Source: Desulfuromonadaceae bacterium
Lineage (GTDB): Bacteria > Desulfobacterota > Desulfuromonadia > Desulfuromonadales > Geopsychrobacteraceae
Assembly: GCA_030639985.1 (NCBI GenBank)
Contig: DAOWKG010000010.1
Span: forward strand, 1-5,015
Direction of reading: 5' to 3'
Length of the DNA stretch: 5,015 bases
This document shows positions 1-5,015 of this stretch, piece by piece (within the stretch, counting starts at the first letter, position 1; each line of letters begins with the position of its first letter). The translations under genes were made by a program, and so were the position numbers. Under the pieces are notes generated by a model. The model ran no database searches. It worked only from the letters and a program-made list of their open reading frames with translations, and was not told the DNA's origin.

Positions 1-1042
1 AAAGAAAAGCGACCTCAATCGAGTGAACCAATACATTCTGGCCATAGGAAGTTCGATATTTGAGCATCCCCAGCAATTTGACAATTTCGGGGTGAATCCC
101 GTGAACACCGACATCAAAAGTGGCCTGTTCACCAGCCTGCCGGATCTCTTCGTCAACCTCACCCTGAGCTTTTGCAACTAATTCCTCAATTCGAGCTGGA
201 TGGATGCGACCATCGGCAATCAACCGCTCCAGAGATATCCGGGCAACTTCACGGCGCACCGGGTTAAAACCGGAGATCACCACCGCTTCCGGGGTATCAT
301 CAATAATCAAGTCAATTCCGGTAGCAGCTTCTATCGCTCGGATATTACGCCCCTCACGGCCAATGATTCGCCCCTTCATCTCATCCGATGGCAACGGCAC
401 GACGCTGACCGTTTTTTCTGCAACAAAATCACCAGCATAGCGCTGTATGGCTAACGCCATGATTTTTTTGGCCTTTTTATCGGCAGCTTCGTGAGCTTCC
501 TCCTCAATTCGCTTAATCCCCTTAGCGGCATCATGACGAGCTTCACTCAACATTGAATCAATCAGCTGTTGCTTTGCCTGCTCACCACTCATACCGGAGA
601 TATCTTCCAGTTCTTTCCGTTGCGCTACGTGAAGCTGGTCAACCTCTTCCTGCTGCTTTTGCAAACGATCAGCATGCTGACGCTGCTTATGCTCCAGACT
701 GTTCAGCTCTTCGCTTCTCTTTTCGACATGTTCCTGCCTGCGCTCAAGATTCTCCTCTTTTTGTTGCAAGCGAACCTCATGATCGTGGATCTCTTTACGA
801 AGATTACGAGCCTCATGTTCCCAATCAGTTTTGGCCTGTAAAACTTCATCTTTAGCCTGGATGGCAGCCTCTTTGCGTAAGGTATCAGCCTCTTTACCAG
901 CACCACTGATTATTTTCTCTGCCTCAGCTGTCGCATTATTGACCTTCGATTCCGACAGTTTCCGCCGTAAAACCATCCCCAGACAAATACCTGCGGCTAA
1001 AGCACCCAGGACAAATATAATTGTCAAAATATCAGTTTGCAC
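1..1042 (-). CDS. rny: Ribonuclease Y, N-terminal part (runs off the left edge)
   Basis: RNase Y is a membrane-anchored endoribonuclease that starts mRNA decay. The visible 347 residues begin [10 protein letters not shown]. One hydrophobic segment (about residues 4-24) is followed by RRK, which fits an N-in membrane anchor. A long, highly charged Glu/Lys/Gln-rich coiled coil covers about 30-195. The KH RNA-binding domain follows, with the [15 protein letters not shown] motif at about 224-238 and the [18 protein letters not shown] stretch after it. The HD nuclease domain is just starting at the edge ([13 protein letters not shown], about 335-347, with the first conserved His at 340). The rest of the HD domain is outside the window. 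The start is GTG at 1042-1040: GAGGGA lies 6 nt upstream and an in-frame TAA lies a few codons further up with no other usual start between. The family is about 520 residues long. It follows the cyclo-ligase gene by 43 nt, so co-transcription is likely. Confidence 0.96.
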   Translation of the reverse strand, partial: MQTDILTIIFVLGALAAGICLGMVLRRKLSESKVNNATAEAEKIISGAGKEADTLRKEAAIQAKDEVLQAKTDWEHEARNLRKEIHDHEVRLQQKEENLERRQEHVEKRSEELNSLEHKQRQHADRLQKQQEEVDQLHVAQRKELEDISGMSGEQAKQQLIDSMLSEARHDAAKGIKRIEEEAHEAADKKAKKIMALAIQRYAGDFVAEKTVSVVPLPSDEMKGRIIGREGRNIRAIEAATGIDLIIDDTPEAVVISGFNPVRREVARISLERLIADGRIHPARIEELVAKAQGEVDEEIRQAGEQATFDVGVHGIHPEIVKLLGMLKYRTSYGQNVLVHSIEVAFL

Positions 1043-1076
1043 AGTTAATCCCTCTCTTTTCAGAGTTTATGATGAA

Positions 1077-1099
1077 CCTGTCAGATCAAATCTGACAGG
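1077..1099 (-). other. Perfect hairpin around the cyclo-ligase stop codon
   Basis: CCTGTCAGAT and ATCTGACAGG form a perfect 10-bp stem around a 3-nt loop. On the transcribed (minus) strand the 5' arm encodes the last codons of the cyclo-ligase. The TGA stop (1088-1086) spans the loop and the first base of the 3' arm. No T-run follows, so it is not a canonical intrinsic terminator. It ends 34 nt before the rny start codon. It could be a processing or stability element, a partial attenuator, or a Rho-associated 3' end. The inverted repeat is seen directly; the role is inference. Confidence 0.6.
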
Positions 1100-1646
1100 A
1101 GATGTATCTTGTTTCTGTTACCACATAATCGAGTGGTTGATCGTGTGTTTCGGTCGGCAACCGCTCACAAAGCTGCATTTCAAAACAAAGCCCGATTGTC
1201 ACTGTTTTGGGCGATTTTTCAGCCAGTTGGCGATCATAAAAACCCCGCCCGTAACCAAGGCGGTGGCCATGTAAATCAAAAGCAATACCGGGGACAATAA
1301 TCAGATCAAACTTAGCGCCAGAAAGTTCTGTTTCACCAATCGGTTCGGCGACCCCGAAAGCTCCCGGCGCCAATTGAGCAACGCAATCTATTTCGATAAA
1401 TTCGAGCTTTTCGCCAACTACCCGCGGATAATAAATTCGCTTACCGCATTCTCTGGCAAAAGCATGGATTTGATCAGTAGCAACCTCATTGTTGATCGGG
1501 CTGTAAAGGGCCAGAGATTGTGCCCGAATAAAAAGTTCAGAACCGATCAACCGCTGCTGCGCCTCTAAACTCAAACGATGACTGGTCGTCCGATCAAGCT
1601 GCTTGCGACTATCAAGAAACTGTTTGCGGATGAGTTGTTTTCCCAT
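1086..1646 (-). CDS. ygfA: 5-formyltetrahydrofolate cyclo-ligase (MTHFS)
   Basis: This cytosolic enzyme uses ATP to convert 5-formyltetrahydrofolate (folinic acid) to 5,10-methenyltetrahydrofolate, recovering stored folate for one-carbon metabolism. The 186-residue length is typical. Family motifs appear in order: the basic N-terminal helix with RKQFLDSRKQL (7-17), LALYSPINNEVAT (45-57, substrate region), PGAFGVAEP (94-102), and DLIIVPGIAFDLHGHRLGYGRGFYDRQL (114-141) with the Gly-rich phosphate-binding loop GYGRGFYDR. The C-terminal ETHDQPLDYVVTE (166-178) is also typical. ATG at 1646 is the only plausible start: an in-frame TGA lies about 8 codons upstream. Its ribosome binding site is weak (only a GGA about 10 nt upstream), so translation may be modest. 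It lies directly downstream of the 6S RNA candidate, the same arrangement as ssrS-ygfA in gammaproteobacteria. Confidence 0.95.
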   Translation of the reverse strand: MGKQLIRKQFLDSRKQLDRTTSHRLSLEAQQRLIGSELFIRAQSLALYSPINNEVATDQIHAFARECGKRIYYPRVVGEKLEFIEIDCVAQLAPGAFGVAEPIGETELSGAKFDLIIVPGIAFDLHGHRLGYGRGFYDRQLAEKSPKTVTIGLCFEMQLCERLPTETHDQPLDYVVTETRYISCQI

Positions 1647-1681
1647 AGCATTACATCCAAGGCATCACCACGAGGTTTTCT

Positions 1682-1717
1682 GAGAAAAGAAGAGGAAAGG
1701 TACAAAAGGAGGGGAAA
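1682..1717 (-). other. Pyrimidine-rich trailer between 6S RNA candidate and cyclo-ligase
   Basis: On the plus strand 33 of 36 bases are purines (19 in a row at 1682-1700, then 14 in a row at 1704-1717). The minus-strand transcript therefore carries a C/U-rich tract directly after the 3' end of the predicted 6S RNA and before the cyclo-ligase start. I see no hairpin leading into it, so it does not look like an intrinsic terminator. It may be an unstructured trailer that is trimmed from a 6S-cyclo-ligase co-transcript. The composition is seen; the role is inference. Confidence 0.35.
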
Positions 1718-1903
1718 TAGACTACGTACGCAAATCCAAATATTTGGTTTGATTAAACCGAAACTATATTTTTACCTGAAAATCGGCAGGCACTCCCCCT
1801 ATAACGAGGTCATAACAACCTGCAGTAATAACAAAATTTTCAGAAGGACTGCAACGCCCTGCCAGAAGCAGGCTTTAAACCCCAAACAAAAGGGTGTGTC
1901 TAT
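1717..1903 (-). ncRNA. ssrS: Candidate 6S RNA (RNA polymerase regulator)
   Basis: 6S RNA folds into a long rod with a central bubble that mimics an open promoter and sequesters housekeeping RNA polymerase in slow growth. I call it from position (between zapA and the cyclo-ligase gene, the classic ssrS site), length (about 187 nt) and a hand-drawn rod fold. The closing stem pairs ATAGAC (1903-1898) with GTCTAT (1722-1717). Next, TTT-GG-GGTTT (1886-1877) pairs with AAACCAAA (1750-1743) around a 2-nt bulge. CCTG (1872-1869) pairs with CAGG (1778-1775), and GGCAGG (1863-1858) with CCTGCC (1790-1785). A large bubble follows, then an apical stem of TGCAGT (1853-1848) with ACTGCA (1826-1821). A small CCTC/GGGG hairpin can form in the 3' side of the bubble, as in known 6S RNAs. 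A TATAAA at 1917-1912 sits where a -10 box would, but I find no good -35. The ends are approximate. A competing local palindrome, CCAAATATTTGG, lies at 1736-1747. Confidence 0.75.
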
Positions 1904-1940
1904 ACCTAATCTTTATATTTGTACCGTACCAAATCTATCT

Positions 1941-1980
1941 AAAAAACCTGACCGCAGAACCACTAGCAATCATCAGTCAG
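1941..1980 (-). terminator. Possible intrinsic terminator after zapA
   Basis: On the minus strand CTGACTG (1980-1974) can pair with CGGTCAG (1954-1948), six Watson-Crick pairs and one G-U, around a 19-nt loop. It is followed by G and six T (1947-1941). It would end the ftsY-zapB-zapA transcript before the 6S RNA candidate, whose predicted 5' end is about 38 nt further on. The long loop makes it a weaker terminator than usual, so some read-through is likely. Confidence 0.45.
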
Positions 1981-1991
1981 CGTTTGAGCTT

Positions 1992-2015
1992 TTGACAATA
2001 CATTGAAATTGTCAA
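1992..2015 (-). repeat. Inverted repeat just after the zapA stop
   Basis: TTGACAAT (2015-2008) and ATTGTCAA (1999-1992) are perfect 8-bp arms separated by 8 nt, starting 2 nt after the zapA stop codon. There is no T-run directly behind it. It may protect the zapA mRNA 3' end or be an operator-like site ahead of the 6S gene. The TTGACA in the arm looks like a -35 box, but no -10 lies at the proper distance on either strand. Confidence 0.4.
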
Positions 2016-2017
2016 CT

Positions 2018-2311
2018 TTAGCAACCAGAATTATCAACCAGCTCACTTTCCAATTGCTCAACAAGTTGCTGCAAACGATCACCATGCTGCTCACCGTTTT
2101 GTTTTTGCTGTTCCAGCAATTGCAAATACTGCCCGGCAAGATTAAGTAACGTCAACACGGTCAGATCTCTGGTATCGACCGACCTACCGGCAGCCGTTTC
2201 AGCAAGCCGCTCCTCAACAAAGCTAACAACTCGGCCAGTTTGCTCAGCCGACTCTTGGCTCCGTAAATTATATTCACGGCCCAAGATTTTGATATTCATG
2301 TTGGAATTCAA
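2018..2311 (-). CDS. zapA: Cell division protein ZapA
   Basis: ZapA is a small cytosolic protein that binds FtsZ and bundles its filaments at midcell, usually with ZapB as partner. The 97 residues show the family pattern. The N-terminal globular part has IKILGREYNLRS (7-18), a charged helix follows (about 20-40), and TRDLTVLTLLNLAGQYLQL (47-65) matches the conserved Asn-Leu-Ala helix. A C-terminal Gln/Glu-rich coiled coil (about 62-92) would mediate dimer and tetramer formation. The start is ambiguous. TTG at 2311 has GGAG 5 nt upstream and overlaps the TGA of the ZapB-like gene, which suggests translational coupling. ATG at 2299 gives 93 residues starting MNIKILGREY but has no well-spaced ribosome binding site. 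I chose the TTG; the difference is four residues. It is the last protein gene before the 6S RNA region. Confidence 0.9.
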   Translation of the reverse strand: MNSNMNIKILGREYNLRSQESAEQTGRVVSFVEERLAETAAGRSVDTRDLTVLTLLNLAGQYLQLLEQQKQNGEQHGDRLQQLVEQLESELVDNSGC

Positions 2312-2493
2312 GACTGCTCCAATGGGACATCGTCAAGACGTTTGAGGATCCGATCAATTTCGGCGAGGATATGGGCTCGTTCTTCGCCCCACTGTTTTTG
2401 CTCAATCAGTAGGGCAGCATTTGCTGCCCGCAGCTGCCGATTCTGCTGCTGCAAGGTCTCGGTGGCAAGCTCTAATCGATCCAAAAGTTCCAT
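2308..2493 (-). CDS. zapB: ZapB-like cell division coiled-coil protein
   Basis: This is a 61-residue, almost entirely helical protein. It starts MELLDRLELATETLQQQNRQL and continues with heptad-like Leu/Ile spacing and many Gln, Glu and Arg. It has no membrane segment. ZapB is a short coiled coil that binds ZapA and stabilises the Z-ring, and E. coli ZapB is about 80 residues. The assignment rests on size, coiled-coil character and direct coupling to zapA, because coiled coils carry little sequence signature. ATG at 2493 has GGGGG 3 nt upstream and follows the ftsY stop by 14 nt. Its TGA overlaps the zapA TTG start. An unrelated small coiled-coil protein remains possible, but the context favours a ZapA partner. 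Confidence 0.8.
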   Translation of the reverse strand: MELLDRLELATETLQQQNRQLRAANAALLIEQKQWGEERAHILAEIDRILKRLDDVPLEQS

Positions 2494-2507
2494 ATTCCCC
2501 CGCTAAG

Positions 2508-3803
2508 CTATTTATGTTGGTCAAATAGTACGGAAATGAACATTTCAGCATCAAACGGACGCAAATCATCGAGCTGTTCCCCGATCCCGATATAGCGCAC
2601 CGGTACTTTTAATTCGGCGGCAATTGCGACAACAATGCCCCCCTTGGCAGTACCATCAAGCTTCGTCAACGCAATACCATCCAGAGCCACAGCTTCATTA
2701 AACAGCTTTGCCTGAGTTAACGCATTTTGACCGGTAGTAGCATCCAACACCAGGAGAATTTCATGCGGTGCACCGGGAATTTCTCGATCAAGTACCCGTC
2801 CGATTTTTTTCAGTTCCTCCATCAGATTAACTTTTGTATGGAGACGCCCGGCGGTATCAAGCAATAAGATGTCAGCTTTTCTGGCGACTGCCGCTTTGGC
2901 AGCGTCAAATGCCACGGCACCCGGATCGGCACCTTCAGCATGCCTTATCACCTCAACTCCGGCTCTTTCGCCCCAAATTTCTAATTGTTCTGCAGCAGCA
3001 GCACGAAAGGTATCACCAGCACCAAGGATGACTTTTTTGCCACTTTGGGCAAATTGGTTTGCCAACTTACCAATTGTCGTCGTTTTGCCGACTCCATTGA
3101 CCCCCACCACCATGATAACAAATGGGGAGGCGCTATCGACATCAAGATCCTTGCTTTCAAACTGCAGAATCTGCTTCAACTCCGCCATCAGCAACTGTCG
3201 TACCTGCTCGGTGGTACTCAATTCACCCCTTGACCTACTCTGCTCCAATGAAGCTATCAGCTGTTGCGTGGTCTGCATTCCCAGGTCAGCAGTAATCAGA
3301 ATTTCTTCCAATTCCTCAACCAGATCTTCATCGATAACAGTTCTGCCATGCAACAAACTATCAACCCGCCCTACCAATGACGATTGGGTCTTCGACATCC
3401 CCCGCTTAAAGCGCTCGAACATACTTAATGTCGGCTCGGGCTCGGGCTCGGGCTGCGGTTCTAATTCCGGTGCGGGTGCAAGCGGTTCTACCGCTTCCGC
3501 TTCTGGCTCAACTGGACTCTCACCCGCCACATCAACCGGGAGCTTTTCTTTTTCTTCATCGACAATTTTAGGCTGCGGTTTGCGTGGCCGTTTGAATATT
3601 TTCAGCAACAACAGAATCAACAGCAAAACGACGACGGTAACGCCAAGATAGATGATACCAAGCGCAACCAGAGGACGGTATTCGTCAGGGATACCGGTAT
3701 CAACAAGTAGTTGCGTTATGACAACAATCAAATTATTGAGCCATTCGAGCGCAACTTCCCAATCCAGCGCCTTAATCCAATCCAGGGCTTCATTCCAATC
3801 CAT
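2508..3803 (-). CDS. ftsY: Signal recognition particle receptor FtsY, membrane-anchored form
   Basis: FtsY is the SRP receptor GTPase. It docks SRP-bound ribosomes at the membrane so that inner-membrane proteins are inserted as they are made. From ATG 3803 it has 431 residues. In order: a Trp-repeat N terminus (2-25), a transmembrane helix (about 46-69) followed by KRPRK, an acidic Pro/Glu linker (about 82-124), and the helical N domain (about 127-215). The G domain then has G1 GVNGVGKTTT (234-243), G2 DTFRAAAAEQL (264-274), G3 DTAGR (316-320), G4 TKLD (380-383) and GIGEQLDDLRPF (406-417). All GTPase motifs are intact. The ATG has AAGGA 10 nt upstream. A TTG three codons earlier sits 1 nt from that AAGGA and is unlikely. 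A true N-terminal transmembrane helix differs from E. coli FtsY, which binds the membrane through amphipathic segments. It lies 14 nt before zapB and 60 nt after the Roadblock gene. Confidence 0.97.
   Translation of the reverse strand: MDWNEALDWIKALDWEVALEWLNNLIVVITQLLVDTGIPDEYRPLVALGIIYLGVTVVVLLLILLLLKIFKRPRKPQPKIVDEEKEKLPVDVAGESPVEPEAEAVEPLAPAPELEPQPEPEPEPTLSMFERFKRGMSKTQSSLVGRVDSLLHGRTVIDEDLVEELEEILITADLGMQTTQQLIASLEQSRSRGELSTTEQVRQLLMAELKQILQFESKDLDVDSASPFVIMVVGVNGVGKTTTIGKLANQFAQSGKKVILGAGDTFRAAAAEQLEIWGERAGVEVIRHAEGADPGAVAFDAAKAAVARKADILLLDTAGRLHTKVNLMEELKKIGRVLDREIPGAPHEILLVLDATTGQNALTQAKLFNEAVALDGIALTKLDGTAKGGIVVAIAAELKVPVRYIGIGEQLDDLRPFDAEMFISVLFDQHK
3432..3454 (-). repeat. In-frame hexanucleotide repeat in ftsY coding the Pro-Glu linker
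   Basis: A 6-bp unit (CTCGGG on the plus strand) repeats about three and a half times and encodes PEPEPEP in the FtsY linker (residues 118-124 from the ATG). The period is a multiple of three, so slippage would change linker length without breaking the frame. Confidence 0.7.
3729..3800 (-). repeat. Four 18-bp units coding tandem hexapeptides at the FtsY N terminus
   Basis: Residues 2-25 of FtsY (from ATG 3803) read DWNEAL, DWIKAL, DWEVAL, EWLNNL: four back-to-back hexapeptides, each with an acidic residue then Trp, and the first three ending Ala-Leu. The Trp residues fall at 3, 9, 15 and 21. The DNA repeats with an 18-bp period. The first two units start GATTGGA and the third GATTGGG, so this looks like internal duplication followed by drift. 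The repeats sit directly before the transmembrane helix. Confidence 0.8.
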
Positions 3804-3813
3804 AAATATCAAA

Positions 3814-3818
3814 TCCTT
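3814..3818 (-). promoter_or_regulatory. Ribosome binding site that fixes the ftsY start
   Basis: AAGGA lies 10 nt before ATG 3803 and only 1 nt before an in-frame TTG at 3812. The spacing decides in favour of the ATG. Confidence 0.6.
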
Positions 3819-3863
3819 AAATAATTCTTTTTATACCATGTCGTTTTCGCACCATACCGGCAC

Positions 3864-4229
3864 TTAATCGAAGACGAATTGATCCCGTAATTCAGCGACA
3901 CACTTGCCCATTTTATAGGATGCCCGAGCAGCAATTGCAGTTGGTCCCAATTGCAAGATCAGAACGTACTCATCCGTTAATGGAGCCATCAATATTTTGT
4001 TTTTGCCGGCACGGATAACCAGCTCATCTAAACTGCCGCTGTCAATCCGTGACAATGCCTCTTGCAAGAAGCCAAGGACAATACCGCTATGTGCTCCTAG
4101 CACCTTAATTTCATAATCATCCACTCTGGCAACCTGATCAACCGCTTCCCCTTCCCAATCAACAATTATCGCCCCCACAGCACCGGGGATATCTTCCAGT
4201 AATCGGTTCAATAACGTTTTAAATGGCAT
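3864..4229 (-). CDS. Roadblock/LC7 domain protein (MglB-like)
   Basis: This is a 121-residue single-domain cytosolic protein beginning MPFKTLLNRLLEDIPGAVGAIIVDWEGEAVDQ. The pattern of an N-terminal helix, the PGAVGAIIVDWEGEAV strand-turn-strand (12-27), a central helix with LGFLQEAL (53-60), then ELVIRAGKNKILMAPLTDEYVLILQL (69-94) and a C-terminal helix (about 100-117) matches the Roadblock/LC7 fold. Bacterial members such as MglB form dimers and act on small Ras-like GTPases such as MglA. No small GTPase gene is visible here, so its partner is unknown. ATG 4229 is chosen because AAGGA lies 7 nt upstream. A GTG at 4277 would add 16 residues of non-conserved look. It sits 60 nt before ftsY and probably shares its transcript. 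I do not assign a gene name. Confidence 0.85.
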   Translation of the reverse strand: MPFKTLLNRLLEDIPGAVGAIIVDWEGEAVDQVARVDDYEIKVLGAHSGIVLGFLQEALSRIDSGSLDELVIRAGKNKILMAPLTDEYVLILQLGPTAIAARASYKMGKCVAELRDQFVFD

Positions 4230-4236
4230 AAAGTGT

Positions 4237-4241
4237 TCCTT
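4237..4241 (-). promoter_or_regulatory. Ribosome binding site that fixes the Roadblock gene start
   Basis: AAGGA lies 7 nt before ATG 4229, ideal spacing. The upstream in-frame GTG at 4277 has no comparable site. Confidence 0.65.
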
Positions 4242-4304
4242 GTCATGAAAAGTTTGTTGTCCAAGTCCTCTATCCACCCTAAACCTTCACATCTTGTTGG
4301 TTCA

Positions 4305-4383
4305 TTTACGCATCAACTGCGTTGGGACTTCTGCTGTATAGCTTTGGCTATGCAGCAGAAAACACGCCTTGTTGACACGCAAA
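4305..4383. repeat. Long imperfect inverted repeat between smc and the Roadblock gene
   Basis: The core arms at 4330-4342 (TCTGCTGTATAGC) and 4347-4359 (GCTATGCAGCAGA) match at 12 of 13 positions around the loop TTTG. The one mismatch is a G-U pair in plus-strand RNA. Pairing resumes outside: GCGT (4319-4322) with ACGC (4364-4367), and TTTACGCATCAAC (4305-4317) with GTTGACACGCAAA (4371-4383), which matches at 10 of 13. A smaller CGCAA-TC-TTGCG repeat lies at 4391-4402. No T-run follows on either strand, so it is not a standard terminator. It resembles a REP- or MITE-like dispersed element, or a structured mRNA spacer. Membership of a repeat family cannot be judged from one copy. Confidence 0.7.
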
Positions 4384-4430
4384 ATTCCAGCGCAATCTTG
4401 CGACGGTTTAAAGTATATAGAGTACTAGAT

Positions 4431-5015
4431 TTATGCGGTACCGGTTTTTTCAAGGGTCTTATAATCGTTGATACGTACCGAAACCAATTTTGAAATTCCC
4501 GGCTCCTGCATGGTTACTCCATACATGGTATCTACTATACCCATAGTCCGCTTACTATGGGTAATAATAATAAATTGCGACTGCGCTGTCATCTCCCGAA
4601 CGATCTCGGCAAACCGATCAATATTGGCATCATCTAGGGGAGCATCAACTTCATCGAGGACACAAAAAGGGGTCGGCTTGATCAAAAACAACGAAAAAAT
4701 CAGCGCCACAGCAGTAAAAGCTTTTTCCCCGCCGGAAAGCAAATTGACATTTTGCAGTCGTTTTCCCGGTGGCTGGGCAACAATCTCCACCCCGGTTTCG
4801 AGCAGGTCATCTTCATCAGTTAAACGCAGTTCCGCCTTACCGCCAACGAACATTCGTGGAAATACTACCTTAAATTTATCATTCACTAGTTCAAAGGTCT
4901 CTTTAAATAATCTCCGGGTGGTACGATTAATCTGATTGATCGCTTTTTGTAGATCATCCAACGACTGGTTAAGGTCGTCACGCTGGCGGGAGAGGAAATC
5001 GTAGCGCTCTTCCTG
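4431..5015 (-). CDS. smc: Chromosome segregation protein SMC, C-terminal end (runs off the right edge)
   Basis: SMC is the ATPase of the bacterial condensin complex, which organises and separates the chromosome with ScpA and ScpB. The last 194 residues are visible, in frame to the window edge ([15 protein letters not shown]). The end of the coiled coil runs to about residue 45 of the fragment. The C-terminal ATPase head then shows [18 protein letters not shown] (48-65), the ABC signature [10 protein letters not shown] (91-100), Walker [16 protein letters not shown] (117-131) with its D-loop, and the switch histidine in IITHSKRTM (150-158). The tail after [12 protein letters not shown] is short, as usual. 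All catalytic motifs of this half-head are intact. The Walker A half lies outside the window. The next gene is 201 nt downstream, across the inverted-repeat spacer. Confidence 0.97.
   Translation of the reverse strand, partial: QEERYDFLSRQRDDLNQSLDDLQKAINQINRTTRRLFKETFELVNDKFKVVFPRMFVGGKAELRLTDEDDLLETGVEIVAQPPGKRLQNVNLLSGGEKAFTAVALIFSLFLIKPTPFCVLDEVDAPLDDANIDRFAEIVREMTAQSQFIIITHSKRTMGIVDTMYGVTMQEPGISKLVSVRINDYKTLEKTGTA

Noticed and set aside
553..1274. Plus-strand open frames of 90-147 codons opposite rny and the cyclo-ligase gene
   Set aside because: The minus strand encodes clear RNase Y coiled-coil/KH and cyclo-ligase sequence; the plus-strand products have no coherent features.
1736..1747. 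The palindrome CCAAATATTTGG as an operator
   Set aside because: It lies inside the predicted 6S RNA rod and is AT-rich. It competes with the proposed pairing, but nothing around it supports a regulator site.
1921..1930. Tandem GTACC direct repeat upstream of the 6S candidate
   Set aside because: Two 5-bp copies are too short to support a binding site or iteron.
1578..2006. A 142-codon plus-strand open frame across the gap between the cyclo-ligase and zapA, with an AGGAGG-like stretch at about 1707-1712
   Set aside because: It overlaps the cyclo-ligase start and the 6S RNA candidate. The AGGAGG lies inside the frame, not before its start, and the protein is low-complexity and basic with no recognisable fold.
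1992..2015. TTGACA as a -35 box for the 6S RNA promoter
   Set aside because: No -10-like hexamer lies 16-18 nt downstream on either strand. The match is explained by the inverted repeat, and the site is about 107 nt from the predicted 6S start.
2869..3651. A 260-codon plus-strand open frame opposite ftsY
   Set aside because: It is the antisense shadow of the ftsY GTPase gene. Its protein is Ser/Thr/Asn-rich with no domain pattern, while the minus strand has all the SRP-GTPase motifs.
4468..4935. A 155-codon plus-strand open frame opposite smc
   Set aside because: It is antisense to the SMC signature and Walker B region and has no domain pattern.

Overview
The window is one compact, chromosomal, minus-strand gene block. 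Everything convincing is read right to left. In transcription order it holds the C-terminal end of SMC, a 121-residue Roadblock/LC7 protein, the SRP receptor FtsY, a ZapB-like coiled-coil protein, ZapA, a candidate 6S RNA, 5-formyltetrahydrofolate cyclo-ligase, and the N-terminal two thirds of ribonuclease Y, which runs off the left edge. SMC with RNase Y, a membrane-anchored FtsY and a Roadblock protein, plus a 6S RNA between zapA and the cyclo-ligase gene, suggests a Desulfuromonadales-type member of the Desulfobacterota (Geobacter/Desulfuromonas/Pelobacter relatives). That placement is an inference from gene order and protein style, not a database match.

Layout: 5015-4431 is the SMC head (signature motif, Walker B, D-loop). 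4430-4230 is noncoding and carries a strong, long imperfect inverted repeat. 4229-3864 is the Roadblock gene. 3803-2018 is a tight ftsY-zapB-zapA cluster with a 14-nt gap and then a stop/start overlap. 2017-1647 has no protein gene. It holds two inverted repeats after zapA, one terminator-like, then a 187-nt rod-shaped RNA candidate and a pyrimidine-rich trailer. 1646-1086 is the cyclo-ligase. A perfect 10-bp hairpin surrounds its stop codon. 1042-1 is RNase Y.

Functional theme: chromosome segregation (SMC), membrane protein targeting (FtsY), Z-ring assembly (ZapB, ZapA), growth-phase control of RNA polymerase (6S RNA), one-carbon metabolism (cyclo-ligase) and mRNA decay (RNase Y). These are housekeeping genes. 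I see no phage, transposase, CRISPR or defence genes. The least ordinary items are the smc-roadblock intergenic inverted repeat, the hexapeptide Trp repeat at the FtsY N terminus, the stop-codon hairpin before rny, and the unannotated 6S RNA candidate.
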